This document shows, in pieces, positions 1 to 13,571 of a stretch of DNA of 64,000 nt (position 1 is its first letter; each line of letters opens with the position of its first letter). Source of the DNA: Pseudonocardia sp. HH130630-07 (GTDB lineage: Bacteria > Actinomycetota > Actinomycetes > Mycobacteriales > Pseudonocardiaceae). The stretch is from positions 3,100,001-3,164,000 of the forward strand of contig NZ_CP013854.1 in the NCBI RefSeq assembly GCF_001698125.1. Direction: 5' to 3'. The position numbers were made by a program, and so were the translations under genes. The notes under the pieces are model-generated. The model was not told the origin of the DNA, did no database searches, and was given only the letters and a program-made list of their open reading frames with translations.

Positions 1-141
1 GTGCTCTCCAGCGACGGCGCGGCGATCGAGATGCGGGACGCCGACGACGAGGACCTCGAGCGTGCCGCGGCGAACCTGGGCATCAACCTGTCCAGCCGCC
101 CGGGCTCGGAGTCGATGACCGTCGACGACGTCGTCAACTGA
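1..141 (+). CDS. rpoB: DNA-directed RNA polymerase beta subunit, C-terminal end (partial)
   Basis: Open from the first base of the window to a TGA, giving the last 46 residues of a protein that ends in TVDDVVN. An acidic tail directly upstream of rpoC is what the end of an actinobacterial RpoB looks like. The beta subunit forms, with beta-prime, the catalytic centre of RNA polymerase. Only the tail is visible, so identity rests mainly on position 49 bp before rpoC and on the stretch [17 protein letters not shown]. Confidence 0.88.
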   Translation: MLSSDGAAIEMRDADDEDLERAAANLGINLSSRPGSESMTVDDVVN

Positions 142-190
142 CCCTGCCGTAGACCGAGTAGCCGAGATAACGAAGAAACAGAGGACTTAC

Positions 191-4102
<3,912 letters not shown>

Positions 4103-4122
4103 TACGTACCGGTGGGAGACCG

Positions 4123-4148
4123 CCCCGACCGGCGACGGCCGGTCGGGG
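4123..4148 (+). terminator. Hairpin terminator after rpoC
   Basis: A 10-bp perfect stem (CCCCGACCGG with CCGGTCGGGG) and a 6-nt loop lie 20 bp after the rpoC stop. GGGAG (4114-4118) and CTCCC (4149-4153) can extend it. There is no long U-tract, as is common for actinobacterial terminators. Confidence 0.65.
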
Positions 4149-4404
4149 CTCCCGAAGAGGTCCCGGACGGGGCCGGACACCGCTCTCCCGTGGCGGTGAC
4201 CGGCCCCGTTCGTGTGTCCGGGGCCGGTTCAGGTCGTCCGATCCGGGTCCGGGTCGACCGGCGGCGGGATCGCCGGGTCCGTCGCCGGTGGCGGCGCGTC
4301 ACGCGGCACTGCGGCGCCCGCCGGTTCGGACGCCGCGCCCGTCCGTAGACGTGCCCGCCGCCGTGGTCCTTCGCGCCCAGGACCGTCCGGGCACGGACGG
4401 CCCC

Positions 4405-4468
4405 CGTCGAGATGCGCACCAGCGGGCCGCGGAGCCGCCGCGACGCCCCCTCGTGTGCCTCTCGGCAC
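4405..4468. repeat. Dispersed palindromic element, copy 1
   Basis: Imperfect inverted repeat. The left arm (4405-4427) contains GAGATGCGCACCAGCGGGC and the right arm (4445-4468) contains TCGTGTGCCTCTCGGCAC, with a 17-bp spacer. It is the most diverged of five related elements in this window (others at 5461, 5920, 29677 and 30069). It lies in the gap between rpoC and the frameshifted gene downstream; apart from the rpoC terminator that gap holds nothing else I can identify. Confidence 0.55.
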
Positions 4469-4472
4469 CGGC

Positions 4473-5362
4473 TCAGGCCGTGCGCACCGGGCGGACCGGT
4501 CCGCCGAGCGCGCGCCGCACCTCGGCGAGGACCCGGTCCGGTGCGTCGCGCAGGTCCGTGGCCGTGTAGCGGAGCACCCGCCAGCCGAGGGCGGCGAGTC
4601 TCGTGTGCCGGTGTGCGTCGGCCCGGGCCGCGGTCGGTGTCGCGAAGTGGTCGCCGCCGTCGTACTCGACGCCGACGCGCGCGTCCGGGTAGGCCAGGTC
4701 CAGCCAGTACAGCTGCTCCCGGTCGTCGACGACGGGGTGCTGGGGGACCGGCCGGGGCAGCCCGCCGTGGACCAGGAGCAGGCGCAGCCGCGTCTCCTGC
4801 GGAGATCCGGAGCGGGCGTCGGCCCAGGTGAGCGCGTCGAGCACGTTCCGTACGCCGCGCACTCCCGGGTGGCGGACGGTGAGGTTCAGCAACAGGTCCG
4901 GGTGGAAGGCGCCCGGGCCAGCGCGTCGACCGCCACGACCCCCTCGGAACCCGGCACCCGGCGCGCGAGGTCGAACGCCGTCCGCAGCGGGGTCGTGACC
5001 CGCACCCCATCGACCTCGGTGACCTCCGCGGGACGCAGCGTCTCCCGCCGGACGACGGCGTCGGCCCTGGTCCGGGGCGCGGCCCGCCCGGGTACGACGA
5101 CCTCGGCCGGCGCGGACGGCGGCGCACACGACCGTCCGAGCAGCTCCGCCGCCGAGTACCCGCAGAGCACGGACCCGGGCCCGGCCCACACGCTCGCGGC
5201 GCGGGACCGCAGCCCCAGATCGGGCTCACGGTCACGGACCCGGGCGTAGGTGTCGGGCAGCAACCGGACGTACCCCGGCCCACGCAGCCGGTCCCGGGTC
5301 ACGAGCCCCGCCGCCACCGCGTCGGCTCCCCGGAACACCTCGGCCCGTCCGCGCACCGTCAT
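4473..5362 (-). pseudogene. AbiEi-like / DUF559 (Vsr-fold) protein, frameshifted
   Basis: Two overlapping minus-strand frames together make one protein of about 296 residues. The first (ATG at 5362, AGGA six bases upstream) encodes an N-terminal winged-helix region with LVTRDRLRGPGYVRLLPDTY, typical of AbiEi-type antitoxin domains, and stops at 4886. The second frame continues with GAFHPDLLLNL and the DUF559 core (LDLAYPDARVGVEYDGGDH), a Vsr/PD-(D/E)XK-like fold, ending at 4473. The join falls near 4905-4917 in a CCCGGGCGCC run where one base seems missing. These two-domain proteins are common in actinobacteria and their role is not settled. A sequencing error is possible; otherwise the gene is broken. 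Confidence 0.7.
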
Positions 5363-5460
5363 CCCGTGATCCTGCGCCGCCCGGGCACCCGCCGGCCCGG
5401 GTCCGGACGGACCGATCGCGATGGCGAACCGGACGGGCTCGGGGCTCCCGTATCGCCCGG

Positions 5461-5527
5461 CGTGCCCAGATGCACGTCAGAGGGCGCCGGGACATCGTCC
5501 GAGCCCCGTGCAGCGCATCTCGGCACG
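5461..5527. repeat. Dispersed palindromic element, copy 2
   Basis: Left arm 5461-5485 (begins CGTGCCCAGATGCACG) and right arm 5503-5527 (ends GCGCATCTCGGCACG) form a 25-bp imperfect inverted repeat around a 17-bp spacer. Same family as the copies at 4405, 5920, 29677 and 30069. Confidence 0.65.
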
Positions 5528-5640
5528 GAGAGCGGCGCGATCGGTGCGGGCCCGGCCGGAAAGGACGCGGTGCTGCCCGGGGAGGCGCCGTCGGCTCGGA
5601 CCTGGAGTGCGCGCGCATGCCGATCGCCCGGCAGATGCGT

Positions 5641-5819
5641 CGGCGGCCATGGCTGAAGGGCACACACGGGCCGGTTGTCCCGGAGATGTGCAGTGCCCGG
5701 GGTACGTAGGCGTGCCGGTGGCCAGGGGGTGTCGGCGGCCGTGGCTGAGGGGCACACGCGGGCCGGTCGTCCCGGAGATGTCCCGTGCTCGGCGTGCGCA
5801 GGCGTGCCCGTGGCCGGGG
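5641..5819. repeat. 92-bp direct tandem duplication
   Basis: Two adjacent units begin at 5641 and 5733 (CGGCGGCCATGGCTGA and CGGCGGCCGTGGCTGA). They share GGGCACAC, CGGGCCGGT, GTCCCGGAGATGT and GTAGGCGTGCC-like blocks in the same order and spacing, at roughly 85 percent identity by eye. Each unit holds a GGAGATGT segment resembling half of the palindromic element. Confidence 0.65.
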
Positions 5820-5919
5820 AGGCGCCTCGACCGCCCGAGCCCGGAGCATGCATGCGTGGCGGCCGTTCGACCCCGGAGCAGTGCCGGTCGGCGCGGGCGG
5901 GCACGACCGGGCGGTGCCC

Positions 5920-5985
5920 CGCGCCGAGATGCACACCACGGGGCACGGGCGTCCGGAGAACCCCCATGAGATGCATCTCGGCACG
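5920..5985. repeat. Dispersed palindromic element, copy 3
   Basis: Left arm 5920-5944 (CGCGCCGAGATGCACACC...) and right arm 5961-5985 (...ATGCATCTCGGCACG) around a 16-bp spacer. It has the same arm length, spacer length and core (CCGAGATGCA) as the other copies. Confidence 0.7.
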
Positions 5986-6131
5986 GGAGACCGGTCCCGA
6001 GGCCGCGAGGGCCCGCGGGGGACCGCAGAGCCGCACCGGGACGCCTGTCGCGGCCGGACCGTGGGTCAGCCCGGCCCGGGCCCAGCGACCGACATCCGCC
6101 CCGCCGCCTGCGCCGCAGCCGCGTCCACGAC

Positions 6132-6263
6132 CGACCGGCCCGGCCTGACCAGCCCGACTGGCTCGACCCGCCCGACCAGCCCGACTGGCCTGACCAGCTC
6201 GACTGGCCTGACCAGCTGGACTGGTCTGACTGGCCTGACCGGCCCGACCGGCCTGACCAGCAC
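6132..6263. repeat. Degenerate tandem repeat, GACCAGC-GACTGG type
   Basis: Repeats of CTGACCAGCYCGACTGGC with a period of about 18 bp and half-period 9 bp, with drift. The stretch lies just downstream of the 3' end of the minus-strand hydrolase that ends at 6314. Read as protein it gives TSPTGLTSSTGL-like patterns that are probably not translated. Confidence 0.6.
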
Positions 6264-6313
6264 GGCCGGTACTGGCCGGACCCAGGGCCGGAGCAGCGGC
6301 CCGGGCCCCGGGG

Positions 6314-7213
6314 TCAGGACGTGCAGTCCGCGCGCAGCCCGGCGCCCAGGACCCGCAGCGCGTCGTCGGCCTCGGCGAGCATCCCGGCGAACGTGGGGAA
6401 CGCGTGCCACATCCCCGCGGTGCGCTGGTAGCGGACCCGGACCCCGGCCCGCTCGGCCCGTTCCACCAGGACGTCGGCGTCGTCGACGAGGATCTCCTCG
6501 GCCCCCGCGACGACGTGCAGCGGCGGCAGCCCGGACAGGTCGGCCTCGAGCGGGCGCAGCTCGGGGGCGTCGGCGAGCGTGCCCGGCGCGTAGTCCGCGG
6601 CCGCCGACGGCAGCCAGGACGGGTCCAGCATCGCGTCGCTCGCGGCGTTGCGGGACAGCGCGTCCGCGGTACAGCTCAGGTCCAGCCACGGGGAGATCAG
6701 CCCGACCGCTCCGGGGAGGTCCTCGCCGGTCTCGCGCAGGCGCAGGAGCAGGGCCGTCGTCAGCCCACCGCCCGCCGAGTCACCGGCCACCGCGATGTGC
6801 CCGGCCGGCCGGCCGGTGGCGCGCAGGGCCCGCCAGGCCGCCAGCGCGTCCTCGAGAGCGGCGGGGAAGGGGTGTTCGGGCGCCAGCCGGTAGTGCGGGG
6901 CGAACACCGCGGTCCCGGTGGCGTGCGCGAGCCCCGCCAGCAGCGGGCCGTGCGACGCCGAGGAGCCGACGACGTAGCCCCCGCCGTGCAGGTACAGCAC
7001 CCGGTGCGGGGCCAGTGCGCCGGGCGGGGCGACGACGGAGGTCCGCACGCCGCCGAGCTCGCCGCGGGCCCGGCGGGTCCCCCGGGGCGCCGGGATCGCC
7101 GCGCCGATGAGGTCGAGGCCGGCCCGCCGGACCGGCCGGGGTAGGGTCGGCGCCAGCAGTGGTGCGACGAGCGCGCGCGTGGCGAGCCGGTTGACGGCCG
7201 TCGGCAGATGCAT
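6314..7213 (-). CDS. Alpha/beta hydrolase, HSL (hormone-sensitive lipase) family
   Basis: 299 residues from the ATG at 7213. The HSL oxyanion motif HGGG is at 76-79, nucleophile S146 sits in GDSAGGG, an acidic pair is at D244/D245, and the catalytic histidine is H270 in GMWHAF. Family members hydrolyse short-chain carboxylic esters; the substrate is unknown. No signal peptide or membrane segment is clear, so it is probably cytoplasmic. The start is chosen because TACCGT lies 5 nt upstream, a leaderless-type -10 box, and because the length then fits the family. An upstream ATG at 7330 would add 39 residues. It stands alone, divergent from the str operon. Confidence 0.85.
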   Translation of the reverse strand: MHLPTAVNRLATRALVAPLLAPTLPRPVRRAGLDLIGAAIPAPRGTRRARGELGGVRTSVVAPPGALAPHRVLYLHGGGYVVGSSASHGPLLAGLAHATGTAVFAPHYRLAPEHPFPAALEDALAAWRALRATGRPAGHIAVAGDSAGGGLTTALLLRLRETGEDLPGAVGLISPWLDLSCTADALSRNAASDAMLDPSWLPSAAADYAPGTLADAPELRPLEADLSGLPPLHVVAGAEEILVDDADVLVERAERAGVRVRYQRTAGMWHAFPTFAGMLAEADDALRVLGAGLRADCTS

Positions 7214-7431
7214 ACCGGACGGTAACCGGGGTGCATCCCGATCGGCCAGCACCGATCCCGCCACGACGAGCGGCAGCTGTTCCGCGGCGAGCGGGTGAGT
7301 CCGCTTGCCAGGGATCGCCGTGTGCGGCATCGTCGGGTCACCACAGGTCTCCGTCGGGGGTTCTCCCCGGCGGATGCGCGGACCTCCGAAGCCCCCGGAG
7401 GTCGGCGAGGCGGAGTCCGGAGGGACCCGCT

Positions 7432-7461
7432 TTGACCGCCCGGAAGAGGGCCGAGTACGGT
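7432..7461 (+). promoter_or_regulatory. Sigma-A promoter of the str operon
   Basis: TTGACC at 7432-7437 and TACGGT at 7456-7461 are separated by 18 bp, close to the actinobacterial housekeeping consensus. It lies about 290 bp upstream of rpsL, in the 538-bp gap after the divergent hydrolase gene. The only other structure seen in that gap is the leader hairpin at 7515. Confidence 0.7.
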
Positions 7462-7514
7462 TATGCCCTGCGCTCGACTTCGGTCGGGCCGGTCCGCGTG
7501 CCTCGTGGCGCACG

Positions 7515-7543
7515 GGCCCCGGGTGGTTCGACTCCCCGGGGCC
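7515..7543 (+). promoter_or_regulatory. Hairpin in the str operon leader
   Basis: GGCCCCGGG (7515-7523) pairs with CCCGGGGCC (7535-7543) around an 11-nt loop, roughly 50 nt after the expected transcription start. It could act in attenuation or leader folding; nothing in the sequence decides between these. Confidence 0.4.
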
Positions 7544-7751
7544 GGTTCCGCGCCTCGACCACGGGCACGACGGACGTCCCGAATGCCTCAGCGGGGCCCT
7601 TCCGGCTCCGAGCGTGCGCGGGGCGACACGCCCGACCCCGGGGTCCGGCGCGACGGTGGCGGATGCGACAGGCCACCCCGGCGCCCGGTCCCCGGAGTCA
7701 CACGGACAGACAGTCGAGCAGTCACACCCGACGGGAAGAAGTAGACGGTTC

Positions 7752-8126
7752 ATGCCCACGATCCAGCAGCTGGTCCGCAAGGGCCGCGAGGACAAGGTCA
7801 CCAAGACCAAGACCGCCGCGCTGAAGGGGAGCCCCCAGCGCCGTGGGGTCTGCACCCGCGTGTACACGACCACGCCGAAGAAGCCGAACTCGGCGCTGCG
7901 CAAGGTCGCGCGTGTGCGGCTCTCCAGCGGCATCGAGGTCACCGCGTACATCCCCGGTGAGGGTCACAACCTGCAGGAGCACAGCATCGTGCTGGTGCGC
8001 GGCGGGCGTGTGAAGGACCTCCCGGGTGTGCGGTACAAGGTGATCCGCGGATCGCTGGACACCCAGGGTGTCAAGAACCGCAAGCAGTCCCGCAGCCGCT
8101 ACGGCGCGAAGAAGGAGAAGAGCTGA
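7752..8126 (+). CDS. rpsL: 30S ribosomal protein S12 (uS12)
   Basis: 124 residues, the standard length, starting [12 protein letters not shown]12 lies at the decoding centre and controls fidelity. K43 (in [11 protein letters not shown]) and K88 (in [11 protein letters not shown]), the sites of classical streptomycin-resistance changes, are both the sensitive-type lysine. D89, the usual methylthiolation site, is present. A larger upstream frame is open, but only this ATG gives the family N-terminus. The stop overlaps the rpsG start by one base, so the two are translationally coupled. Confidence 0.98.
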   Translation: MPTIQQLVRKGREDKVTKTKTAALKGSPQRRGVCTRVYTTTPKKPNSALRKVARVRLSSGIEVTAYIPGEGHNLQEHSIVLVRGGRVKDLPGVRYKVIRGSLDTQGVKNRKQSRSRYGAKKEKS

Positions 8127-8596
8127 TGCCGCGCAAGGGCCCCGCCCCGAAGCGTCCGCTGGTGTCGGACCCGGTCTACGGCTCGCCGCTGGTCACCCAG
8201 CTGGTGAACAAGGTGCTGAAGGACGGCAAGCGGTCGCTCGCCGAGCGCATCGTCTACGCCGCCCTCGAGGGCACCCGGGACAAGACCGGCACCGACCCGG
8301 TCGTCACGCTGAAGCGTGCGCTGGACAACGTGAAGCCGGCCCTCGAGGTCCGCAGCCGCCGTGTCGGTGGCGCGACCTACCAGGTCCCGGTCGAGGTCCG
8401 TGCGGTCCGCCAGACCACCCTGGGTCTGCGCTGGCTGGTCACCTACTCCGGGCAGCGCCGGGAGAAGACCATGGTCGAGCGCCTCATGAACGAGCTGCTC
8501 GACGCGAGCAACGGCCTCGGCGCCAGCGTCAAGCGGCGTGAGGACATGCACAAGATGGCGGAGTCGAACCGGGCCTTCGCCCACTACCGCTGGTGA
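8126..8596 (+). CDS. rpsG: 30S ribosomal protein S7 (uS7)
   Basis: 156 residues, [20 protein letters not shown], the usual actinobacterial S7 length. It nucleates the 30S head by binding the 3' domain of 16S rRNA and contacts E-site tRNA. The start overlaps the rpsL stop (TGATG). In E. coli S7 represses the str operon; no matching leader site was identified here. fusA follows after 47 bp. Confidence 0.98.
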   Translation: MPRKGPAPKRPLVSDPVYGSPLVTQLVNKVLKDGKRSLAERIVYAALEGTRDKTGTDPVVTLKRALDNVKPALEVRSRRVGGATYQVPVEVRAVRQTTLGLRWLVTYSGQRREKTMVERLMNELLDASNGLGASVKRREDMHKMAESNRAFAHYRW

Positions 8597-8643
8597 CCGG
8601 CGAGCCGTCGGGCGCCAACTCGCGATCGAGGGAGAGCTGAGCA

Positions 8644-10746
8644 GTGGCAGCACAGGATGTGCTGACGGACCTCACGAAGGTCCGCAACATCGGCATCATG
8701 GCCCACATCGACGCCGGTAAGACCACCACGACCGAGCGGATCCTGTACTACACCGGGATCAACTACAAGCTCGGTGAGGTGCACGACGGCGCCGCCACCA
8801 TGGACTGGATGGAGGAGGAGCAGAAGCGCGGCATCACGATCACGTCGGCCGCGACGACCTGCTTCTGGAACGACCACCAGATCAACATCATCGACACCCC
8901 CGGGCACGTCGACTTCACCGTCGAGGTGGAGCGGTCCCTGCGGGTGCTCGACGGCGCCGTCGCGGTCTTCGACGGCAAGGAGGGGGTCGAGCCGCAGTCC
9001 GAGCAGGTCTGGCGGCAGGCCACCAAGTACGACGTCCCCCGCATCTGCTTCGTCAACAAGATGGACAAGCTGGGCGCGGACTTCTTCTTCACGGTCCGGA
9101 CCATCCAGGACCGGCTGAACGCCACCCCGCTCCCGCTGCAGATCCCGATCGGGTCGGAGAACGACTTCATCGGTGTCGTCGACCTCGTCGAGATGCGGGC
9201 GCTCACCTGGCGTGGCGAGCCCAAGAAGGGCGAGGACTACGCGGTCGAGGAGATCCCGGCCGACCTCCTGGAGAAGGCGCAGGAGTACCGCACCGCCCTC
9301 ATCGAGGCCGTCGCCGAGACCGACGACTCGCTGATGGAGGCGTACTTCGGCGGCGAGGAGCTGTCGGTCGCCCAGATCAAGACCGGCATCCGCAAGCTCG
9401 TCACCGACCGTGCCGCCTACCCGGTGCTGTGCGGGTCCGCGTTCAAGAACAAGGGCGTCCAGCCCATGCTCGACGCGGTCATCGACTACCTGCCGTCGCC
9501 GTACGACGTGCCGCCGGTCGAGGGCTTCCTGACCGACGGTGAGACGCCGGCCAGCCGCAAGCCCTCGAAGGACGAGCCGTTCGCGGCCCTGGCCTTCAAG
9601 ATCGCCGCGCACCCGTTCTTCGGCAAGCTGACCTACGTCCGGGTGTACTCGGGCCGGGTCGCCTCCGGTGCGCAGATCATCAACTCGACCAAGGACCGGA
9701 AGGAGCGCATCGGGAAGCTGTTCCAGATGCACTCCAACAAGGAGAACCCGGTCGACGAGGCCGTGGCCGGCCACATCTACGCGGTCATCGGTCTGAAGGA
9801 CACGACCACCGGGGACACGCTCTGCGACTCGCAGAACCCGATCGTCCTCGAGTCGATGACCTTCCCGGACCCGGTCATCCAGGTCGCCGTCGAGCCCAAG
9901 TCGAAGGCGGACCAGGAGAAGCTCTCCCTCGCGATCCAGAAGCTCGCGGAGGAGGACCCGACGTTCCAGGTGTCCCTGGACGACGAGACCGGTCAGACGA
10001 TCATCGCCGGCATGGGCGAGCTCCACCTCGAGGTGCTCGTCAACCGGATGAAGTCCGACTACAAGGTCGAGGCGAACATCGGCAAGCCGCAGGTCGCCTA
10101 CCGGGAGACCATCCGGCAGTCGGTCACCAAGTACGAGTACACGCACAAGAAGCAGACCGGTGGCTCGGGGCAGTTCGCCCGCGTCATCATCAACCTGGAG
10201 CCGCTCACCAGCGGCGACGGTGCGCTGTACGAGTTCGAGAACAAGGTCACCGGTGGCCGTATCCCGCGGGAGTACATCCCGTCGGTCGACGCCGGTGCCC
10301 AGGACGCGATGCAGTACGGCATCCAGGCCGGCTACCCCGTGGTCGGCGTGAAGCTCACGCTGCTGGACGGCCAGTACCACGAGGTCGACTCCTCGGAGAT
10401 GGCCTTCAAGGTCGCCGGCTCCATGGCGTTCAAGGAGGCGGCCCGCAAGGCGAGCCCCGCCATCCTCGAGCCCATGATGGCCGTCGAGGTGATGACGCCC
10501 GAGGACTACATGGGCGACGTCATCGGCGACCTGAACTCCCGCCGTGGCCAGGTCCAGGCGATGGAGGAGCGGGCCGGCGCCCGCGTCGTCAAGGCGCTCG
10601 TGCCGCTGTCCGAGATGTTCGGCTACGTCGGTGACCTCCGGTCGCGGACCCAGGGCCGGGCGAACTACACGATGGTCTTCGACTCCTACGCCGAGGTTCC
10701 GGCGAGCGTGGCCAAGGAGATCATCGCGAAGGCGACGGGCGAGTAA
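8644..10746 (+). CDS. fusA: Elongation factor G
   Basis: 700 residues from a GTG start ([28 protein letters not shown]), with GGGAGAG upstream. GTPase motifs: P-loop AHIDAGKTT, switch I RGITI, DTPGH, and NKMD. Domains II-V follow, with an intact GDLNSRRGQ segment near the C-terminus. It drives ribosome translocation and, with RRF, ribosome recycling. Third gene of the str operon. Confidence 0.99.
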   Translation: MAAQDVLTDLTKVRNIGIMAHIDAGKTTTTERILYYTGINYKLGEVHDGAATMDWMEEEQKRGITITSAATTCFWNDHQINIIDTPGHVDFTVEVERSLRVLDGAVAVFDGKEGVEPQSEQVWRQATKYDVPRICFVNKMDKLGADFFFTVRTIQDRLNATPLPLQIPIGSENDFIGVVDLVEMRALTWRGEPKKGEDYAVEEIPADLLEKAQEYRTALIEAVAETDDSLMEAYFGGEELSVAQIKTGIRKLVTDRAAYPVLCGSAFKNKGVQPMLDAVIDYLPSPYDVPPVEGFLTDGETPASRKPSKDEPFAALAFKIAAHPFFGKLTYVRVYSGRVASGAQIINSTKDRKERIGKLFQMHSNKENPVDEAVAGHIYAVIGLKDTTTGDTLCDSQNPIVLESMTFPDPVIQVAVEPKSKADQEKLSLAIQKLAEEDPTFQVSLDDETGQTIIAGMGELHLEVLVNRMKSDYKVEANIGKPQVAYRETIRQSVTKYEYTHKKQTGGSGQFARVIINLEPLTSGDGALYEFENKVTGGRIPREYIPSVDAGAQDAMQYGIQAGYPVVGVKLTLLDGQYHEVDSSEMAFKVAGSMAFKEAARKASPAILEPMMAVEVMTPEDYMGDVIGDLNSRRGQVQAMEERAGARVVKALVPLSEMFGYVGDLRSRTQGRANYTMVFDSYAEVPASVAKEIIAKATGE

Positions 10747-10869
10747 TCCTGCACCGCTCGTAGGGCGCGGTCCGCGGATCGGTAAGGTCCGCGGCCCGCA
10801 CCTCGTACCACCCCCACAGACCTGCCGTCAGCACGGCGGAGAACACAAGAAGTCCAGGAGGACCCCCCA

Positions 10870-12063
10870 GTGGCGAAGGCGAAGTTCGAGCGGACCAAGC
10901 CGCACGTCAACATCGGCACCATTGGTCACATCGACCACGGCAAGACCACGCTGACGGCGGCCATCACCAAGGTTCTGCACGACAAGTACCCGACCCTCAA
11001 CGAGGCGTCGGCGTTCGACATGATCGACAAGGCGCCGGAAGAGCGCCAGCGCGGTATCACGATCTCCATCGCGCACGTCGAGTACCAGACCGAGAAGCGG
11101 CACTACGCGCACGTCGACTGCCCCGGGCACGCCGACTACGTGAAGAACATGATCACCGGTGCCGCCCAGATGGACGGCGCGATCCTGGTGGTCGCCGCGA
11201 CCGACGGCCCGATGCCCCAGACCCGTGAGCACGTGCTGCTCGCGCGTCAGGTCGGCGTGCCGTACATCGTCGTCGCCCTGAACAAGGCGGACATGGTCGA
11301 CGACGAGGAGATCATGGAGCTCGTCGAGATGGAGGTCCGTGAGCTCCTCTCGGACCAGGACTACCCGGGAGACGACCTCCCGATCGTCCGCGTCTCGGCG
11401 CTCAAGGCCCTCGAGGGCGACGACAAGTGGGCCGAGGCCATCGTCGAGCTCATGGACGCCGTCGACGAGGCGATCCCGGAGCCCGAGCGCGACATCGAGA
11501 AGCCGTTCCTCATGCCCGTCGAGGACGTCTTCACGATCACCGGTCGCGGCACGGTCGTCACCGGTCGTATCGAGCGGGGCATCGTCAAGGTCAACGAGAC
11601 CGTCGACATCGTCGGTATCCGGCCGAACAAGACCTCGACCACCGTCACCGGTGTCGAGATGTTCCGCAAGATCCTCGACGAGGGTCGGGCCGGTGAGAAC
11701 GTCGGCCTGCTGCTCCGCGGCATCAAGCGCGAGGACGTCGAGCGCGGCCAGGTCGTCGTGAAGCCGGGTTCGATCACCCCGCACACCGAGTTCGAGGGCC
11801 AGGTGTACATCCTGGGCAAGGACGAGGGCGGCCGTCACACCCCGTTCTTCAACAACTACCGTCCGCAGTTCTACTTCCGGACGACCGACGTGACCGGTGT
11901 GGTGACCCTCCCGCAGGGCACCGAGATGGTCATGCCGGGTGACAACACCACCATGAGCGTTCAGCTGATCCAGCCGATCGCCATGGAGGAGGGCCTGCAG
12001 TTCGCCATCCGTGAGGGTGGCCGCACCGTGGGCGCCGGCCAGGTCACCAAGATCAACGCGTGA
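10870..12063 (+). CDS. tuf: Elongation factor Tu
   Basis: 397 residues, GTG start behind a strong CAGGAGG. G motifs: [20 protein letters not shown] and NKAD. Domains 2 and 3 are complete, ending in [14 protein letters not shown]. It delivers aminoacyl-tRNA to the ribosomal A site. The 123-bp gap after fusA contains a repeated GGTCCGCGG and a weak hairpin (10767-10799), so tuf may also have its own promoter. A strong terminator follows 4 bp after the stop. Confidence 0.99.
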   Translation: MAKAKFERTKPHVNIGTIGHIDHGKTTLTAAITKVLHDKYPTLNEASAFDMIDKAPEERQRGITISIAHVEYQTEKRHYAHVDCPGHADYVKNMITGAAQMDGAILVVAATDGPMPQTREHVLLARQVGVPYIVVALNKADMVDDEEIMELVEMEVRELLSDQDYPGDDLPIVRVSALKALEGDDKWAEAIVELMDAVDEAIPEPERDIEKPFLMPVEDVFTITGRGTVVTGRIERGIVKVNETVDIVGIRPNKTSTTVTGVEMFRKILDEGRAGENVGLLLRGIKREDVERGQVVVKPGSITPHTEFEGQVYILGKDEGGRHTPFFNNYRPQFYFRTTDVTGVVTLPQGTEMVMPGDNTTMSVQLIQPIAMEEGLQFAIREGGRTVGAGQVTKINA

Positions 12064-12067
12064 GGTC

Positions 12068-12096
12068 GCGGGCCCGCCGGATCCCGGTGGGCCCGC
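12068..12096 (+). terminator. Terminator of the str operon
   Basis: GCGGGCCC (12068-12075) pairs with GGGCCCGC (12089-12096). A G-U pair and an inner CCGG/CCGG pairing extend the stem to about 13 bp with an ATC loop. It begins 4 bp after the tuf stop. Confidence 0.75.
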
Positions 12097-12160
12097 ACCA
12101 CACCCCCCGGTCGAGGACGCCGCACGAGCGTGTGGCATCCTTGACGGGTTGCACGATGAG

Positions 12161-12237
12161 CATGGCGCGTGGAAGCGCCGCTCCTGTTCCCGGTTCCCGG
12201 TTCCCGGTAGTCCAGGTGTCGCGCTCCACGCGCCATG
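12161..12237. repeat. Long inverted repeat between tuf and rpsJ
   Basis: CATGGCGCGTGGAAGCGC (12161-12178) is the reverse complement of GCGCTCCACGCGCCATG (12221-12237) except for one bulged A. The loop is about 42 nt and carries three tandem CCCGGTT-type units. This is much longer than a usual terminator stem and lacks a U-tract. Confidence 0.7.
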
Positions 12238-12561
12238 TTCGTTGTCAGCCCTCGGGTCCGTCCCTCCGTCCGCGGAGAGCACAGGGCCTGCGAAGATCAG
12301 CTACATGCCCGCCCCACAGGGGGTGGGACGCGGTGACCCGGGTAGATCCATGAGGATCGGGCGCGACACGCCCGACCGCGTGGACCGGAGAGCCCCGGCA
12401 GGACGTGCGTTCCAGGCGACTGGAGCCGCTACCGGCCGACAGACCTGAACAGAGCACGGGCCGCAGGCCGGCCGTACACGACGGAGCTTCGCGCCGTGCT
12501 GTCTCGACGGGGCCGACACCGCGACACCCCCGCGGCAGGAAGAAGAGGACGACCGACGACC

Positions 12562-12867
12562 ATGGCGGGACAGAAGATCCGCATCAGGCTCAAGGCCTAT
12601 GACCACGAGGCAATCGACGCGTCTGCTCGCAAGATCGTGGAGACGGTGACGCGTACCGGTGCCCGGGTCGTCGGCCCCGTGCCACTGCCCACCGAGAAGA
12701 ACGTGTACTGCGTCATCCGCTCGCCGCACAAGTACAAGGACTCGCGCGAGCACTTCGAGATGCGTACGCACAAGCGCCTCATCGACATCCTCGACCCGAC
12801 GCCGAAGACGGTCGACGCGCTCATGCGCATCGACCTGCCGGCGAGCGTCGACGTCAACATCCAGTAG
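12562..12867 (+). CDS. rpsJ: 30S ribosomal protein S10 (uS10) / NusJ
   Basis: 101 residues, [19 protein letters not shown], the exact family length. It is part of the 30S head and, as NusE/NusJ, a transcription antitermination partner of NusB. First gene of the S10 cluster. A longer frame from 12496 is open, but the internal ATG gives the conserved N-terminus. rplC follows within 20 bp. Confidence 0.98.
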   Translation: MAGQKIRIRLKAYDHEAIDASARKIVETVTRTGARVVGPVPLPTEKNVYCVIRSPHKYKDSREHFEMRTHKRLIDILDPTPKTVDALMRIDLPASVDVNIQ

Positions 12868-12884
12868 GCGTGGGGATACAGACG

Positions 12885-13571
12885 ATGACTGCAGCTGTGA
12901 AGAAGACCGTCGCCACCAGGCAGGCGCGCAAGATCACCGGCGTCATGGGCACCAAGCTCGGGATGACCCAGGTGTTCGACGAGAACAACCGGATCGTGCC
13001 GGTCACCGTGGTCCAGGTCGGGCCGAACGTCGTGACCCAGGTGCGCTCCGAGGAGACCGACGGCTACACCGCCGTCCAGCTGGCCTACGGCACCATCGAC
13101 CCGCGCAAGGTGAACAAGCCGGAGACCGGCCACTTCACCAAGGCGGGCGTCACGCCGCGCCGGCACCTGCTGGAGCTCCGCACCTCCGACGCCGCGGACT
13201 ACACCCCCGGCCAGGAGGTCACCGCCGAGGCGTTCGCCGAGGTGGCCGAGGTCGACGTCGTGGGCGTCACCAAGGGCAAGGGCTTCGCCGGTGTCATGAA
13301 GCGTCACGGGTTCAAGGGCCTGGGCGCCTCGCACGGCACGCAGCGCAAGCACCGCTCGCCGGGCTCGATCGGTGGCTGCGCCACCCCGGGTCGCGTGTTC
13401 AAGGGCGTGCGGATGGCGGGCCGGATGGGCTCCGAGCGTCAGACCACGCAGAACCTCAAGGTTCACCGGGTGGACGCCGAGCGCGGCCTGCTGCTCATCA
13501 AGGGCGCGGTCCCCGGTCCCCGCGGTGGCCTCGTCGTGGTGAAGACCCCCGCGAAGGGCGATGGCAAGTGA
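12885..13571 (+). CDS. rplC: 50S ribosomal protein L3 (uL3)
   Basis: 228 residues from the ATG at 12885, which has GGGGA at a normal distance; an upstream GTG at 12870 would add five residues. The core [18 protein letters not shown] and the [20 protein letters not shown] loop near the peptidyl-transferase centre are present. L3 is an early 50S assembly protein. Its stop overlaps the rplD start. Confidence 0.96.
   Translation: MTAAVKKTVATRQARKITGVMGTKLGMTQVFDENNRIVPVTVVQVGPNVVTQVRSEETDGYTAVQLAYGTIDPRKVNKPETGHFTKAGVTPRRHLLELRTSDAADYTPGQEVTAEAFAEVAEVDVVGVTKGKGFAGVMKRHGFKGLGASHGTQRKHRSPGSIGGCATPGRVFKGVRMAGRMGSERQTTQNLKVHRVDAERGLLLIKGAVPGPRGGLVVVKTPAKGDGK

Larger units (their letters stand above)
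5363..6313. other. Gene-free, repeat-rich stretch
   Basis: About 950 bp with no convincing gene. Several frames are open on both strands but their proteins are Arg/Pro/Gly-rich, match no family and track the repeats. The stretch holds two palindromic elements, a 92-bp tandem duplication and a degenerate 18-bp tandem array, annotated separately. Half-copies of the palindrome arm also appear, for example CCCGGAGATGTGCAGTGCCC near 5689. Confidence 0.6.
12064..12561. other. Intergenic region between the str and S10 operons
   Basis: 498 bp without a supported gene. It holds the tuf terminator, a TTGACG box (12141-12146), a long inverted repeat (12161-12237) and presumably the S10 promoter, for which I see no clear -10. 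Open frames here are Arg-rich and lack family resemblance. Confidence 0.6.

Noticed and set aside
5421..5969. Plus-strand frame of 182 residues in the repeat block
   Set aside because: Composition follows the DNA repeats, has no start signal, and resembles no family.
8644..10746. Possible second elongation factor or resistance-type TetM paralogue
   Set aside because: N-terminus, motifs and position between rpsG and tuf are those of ordinary EF-G.
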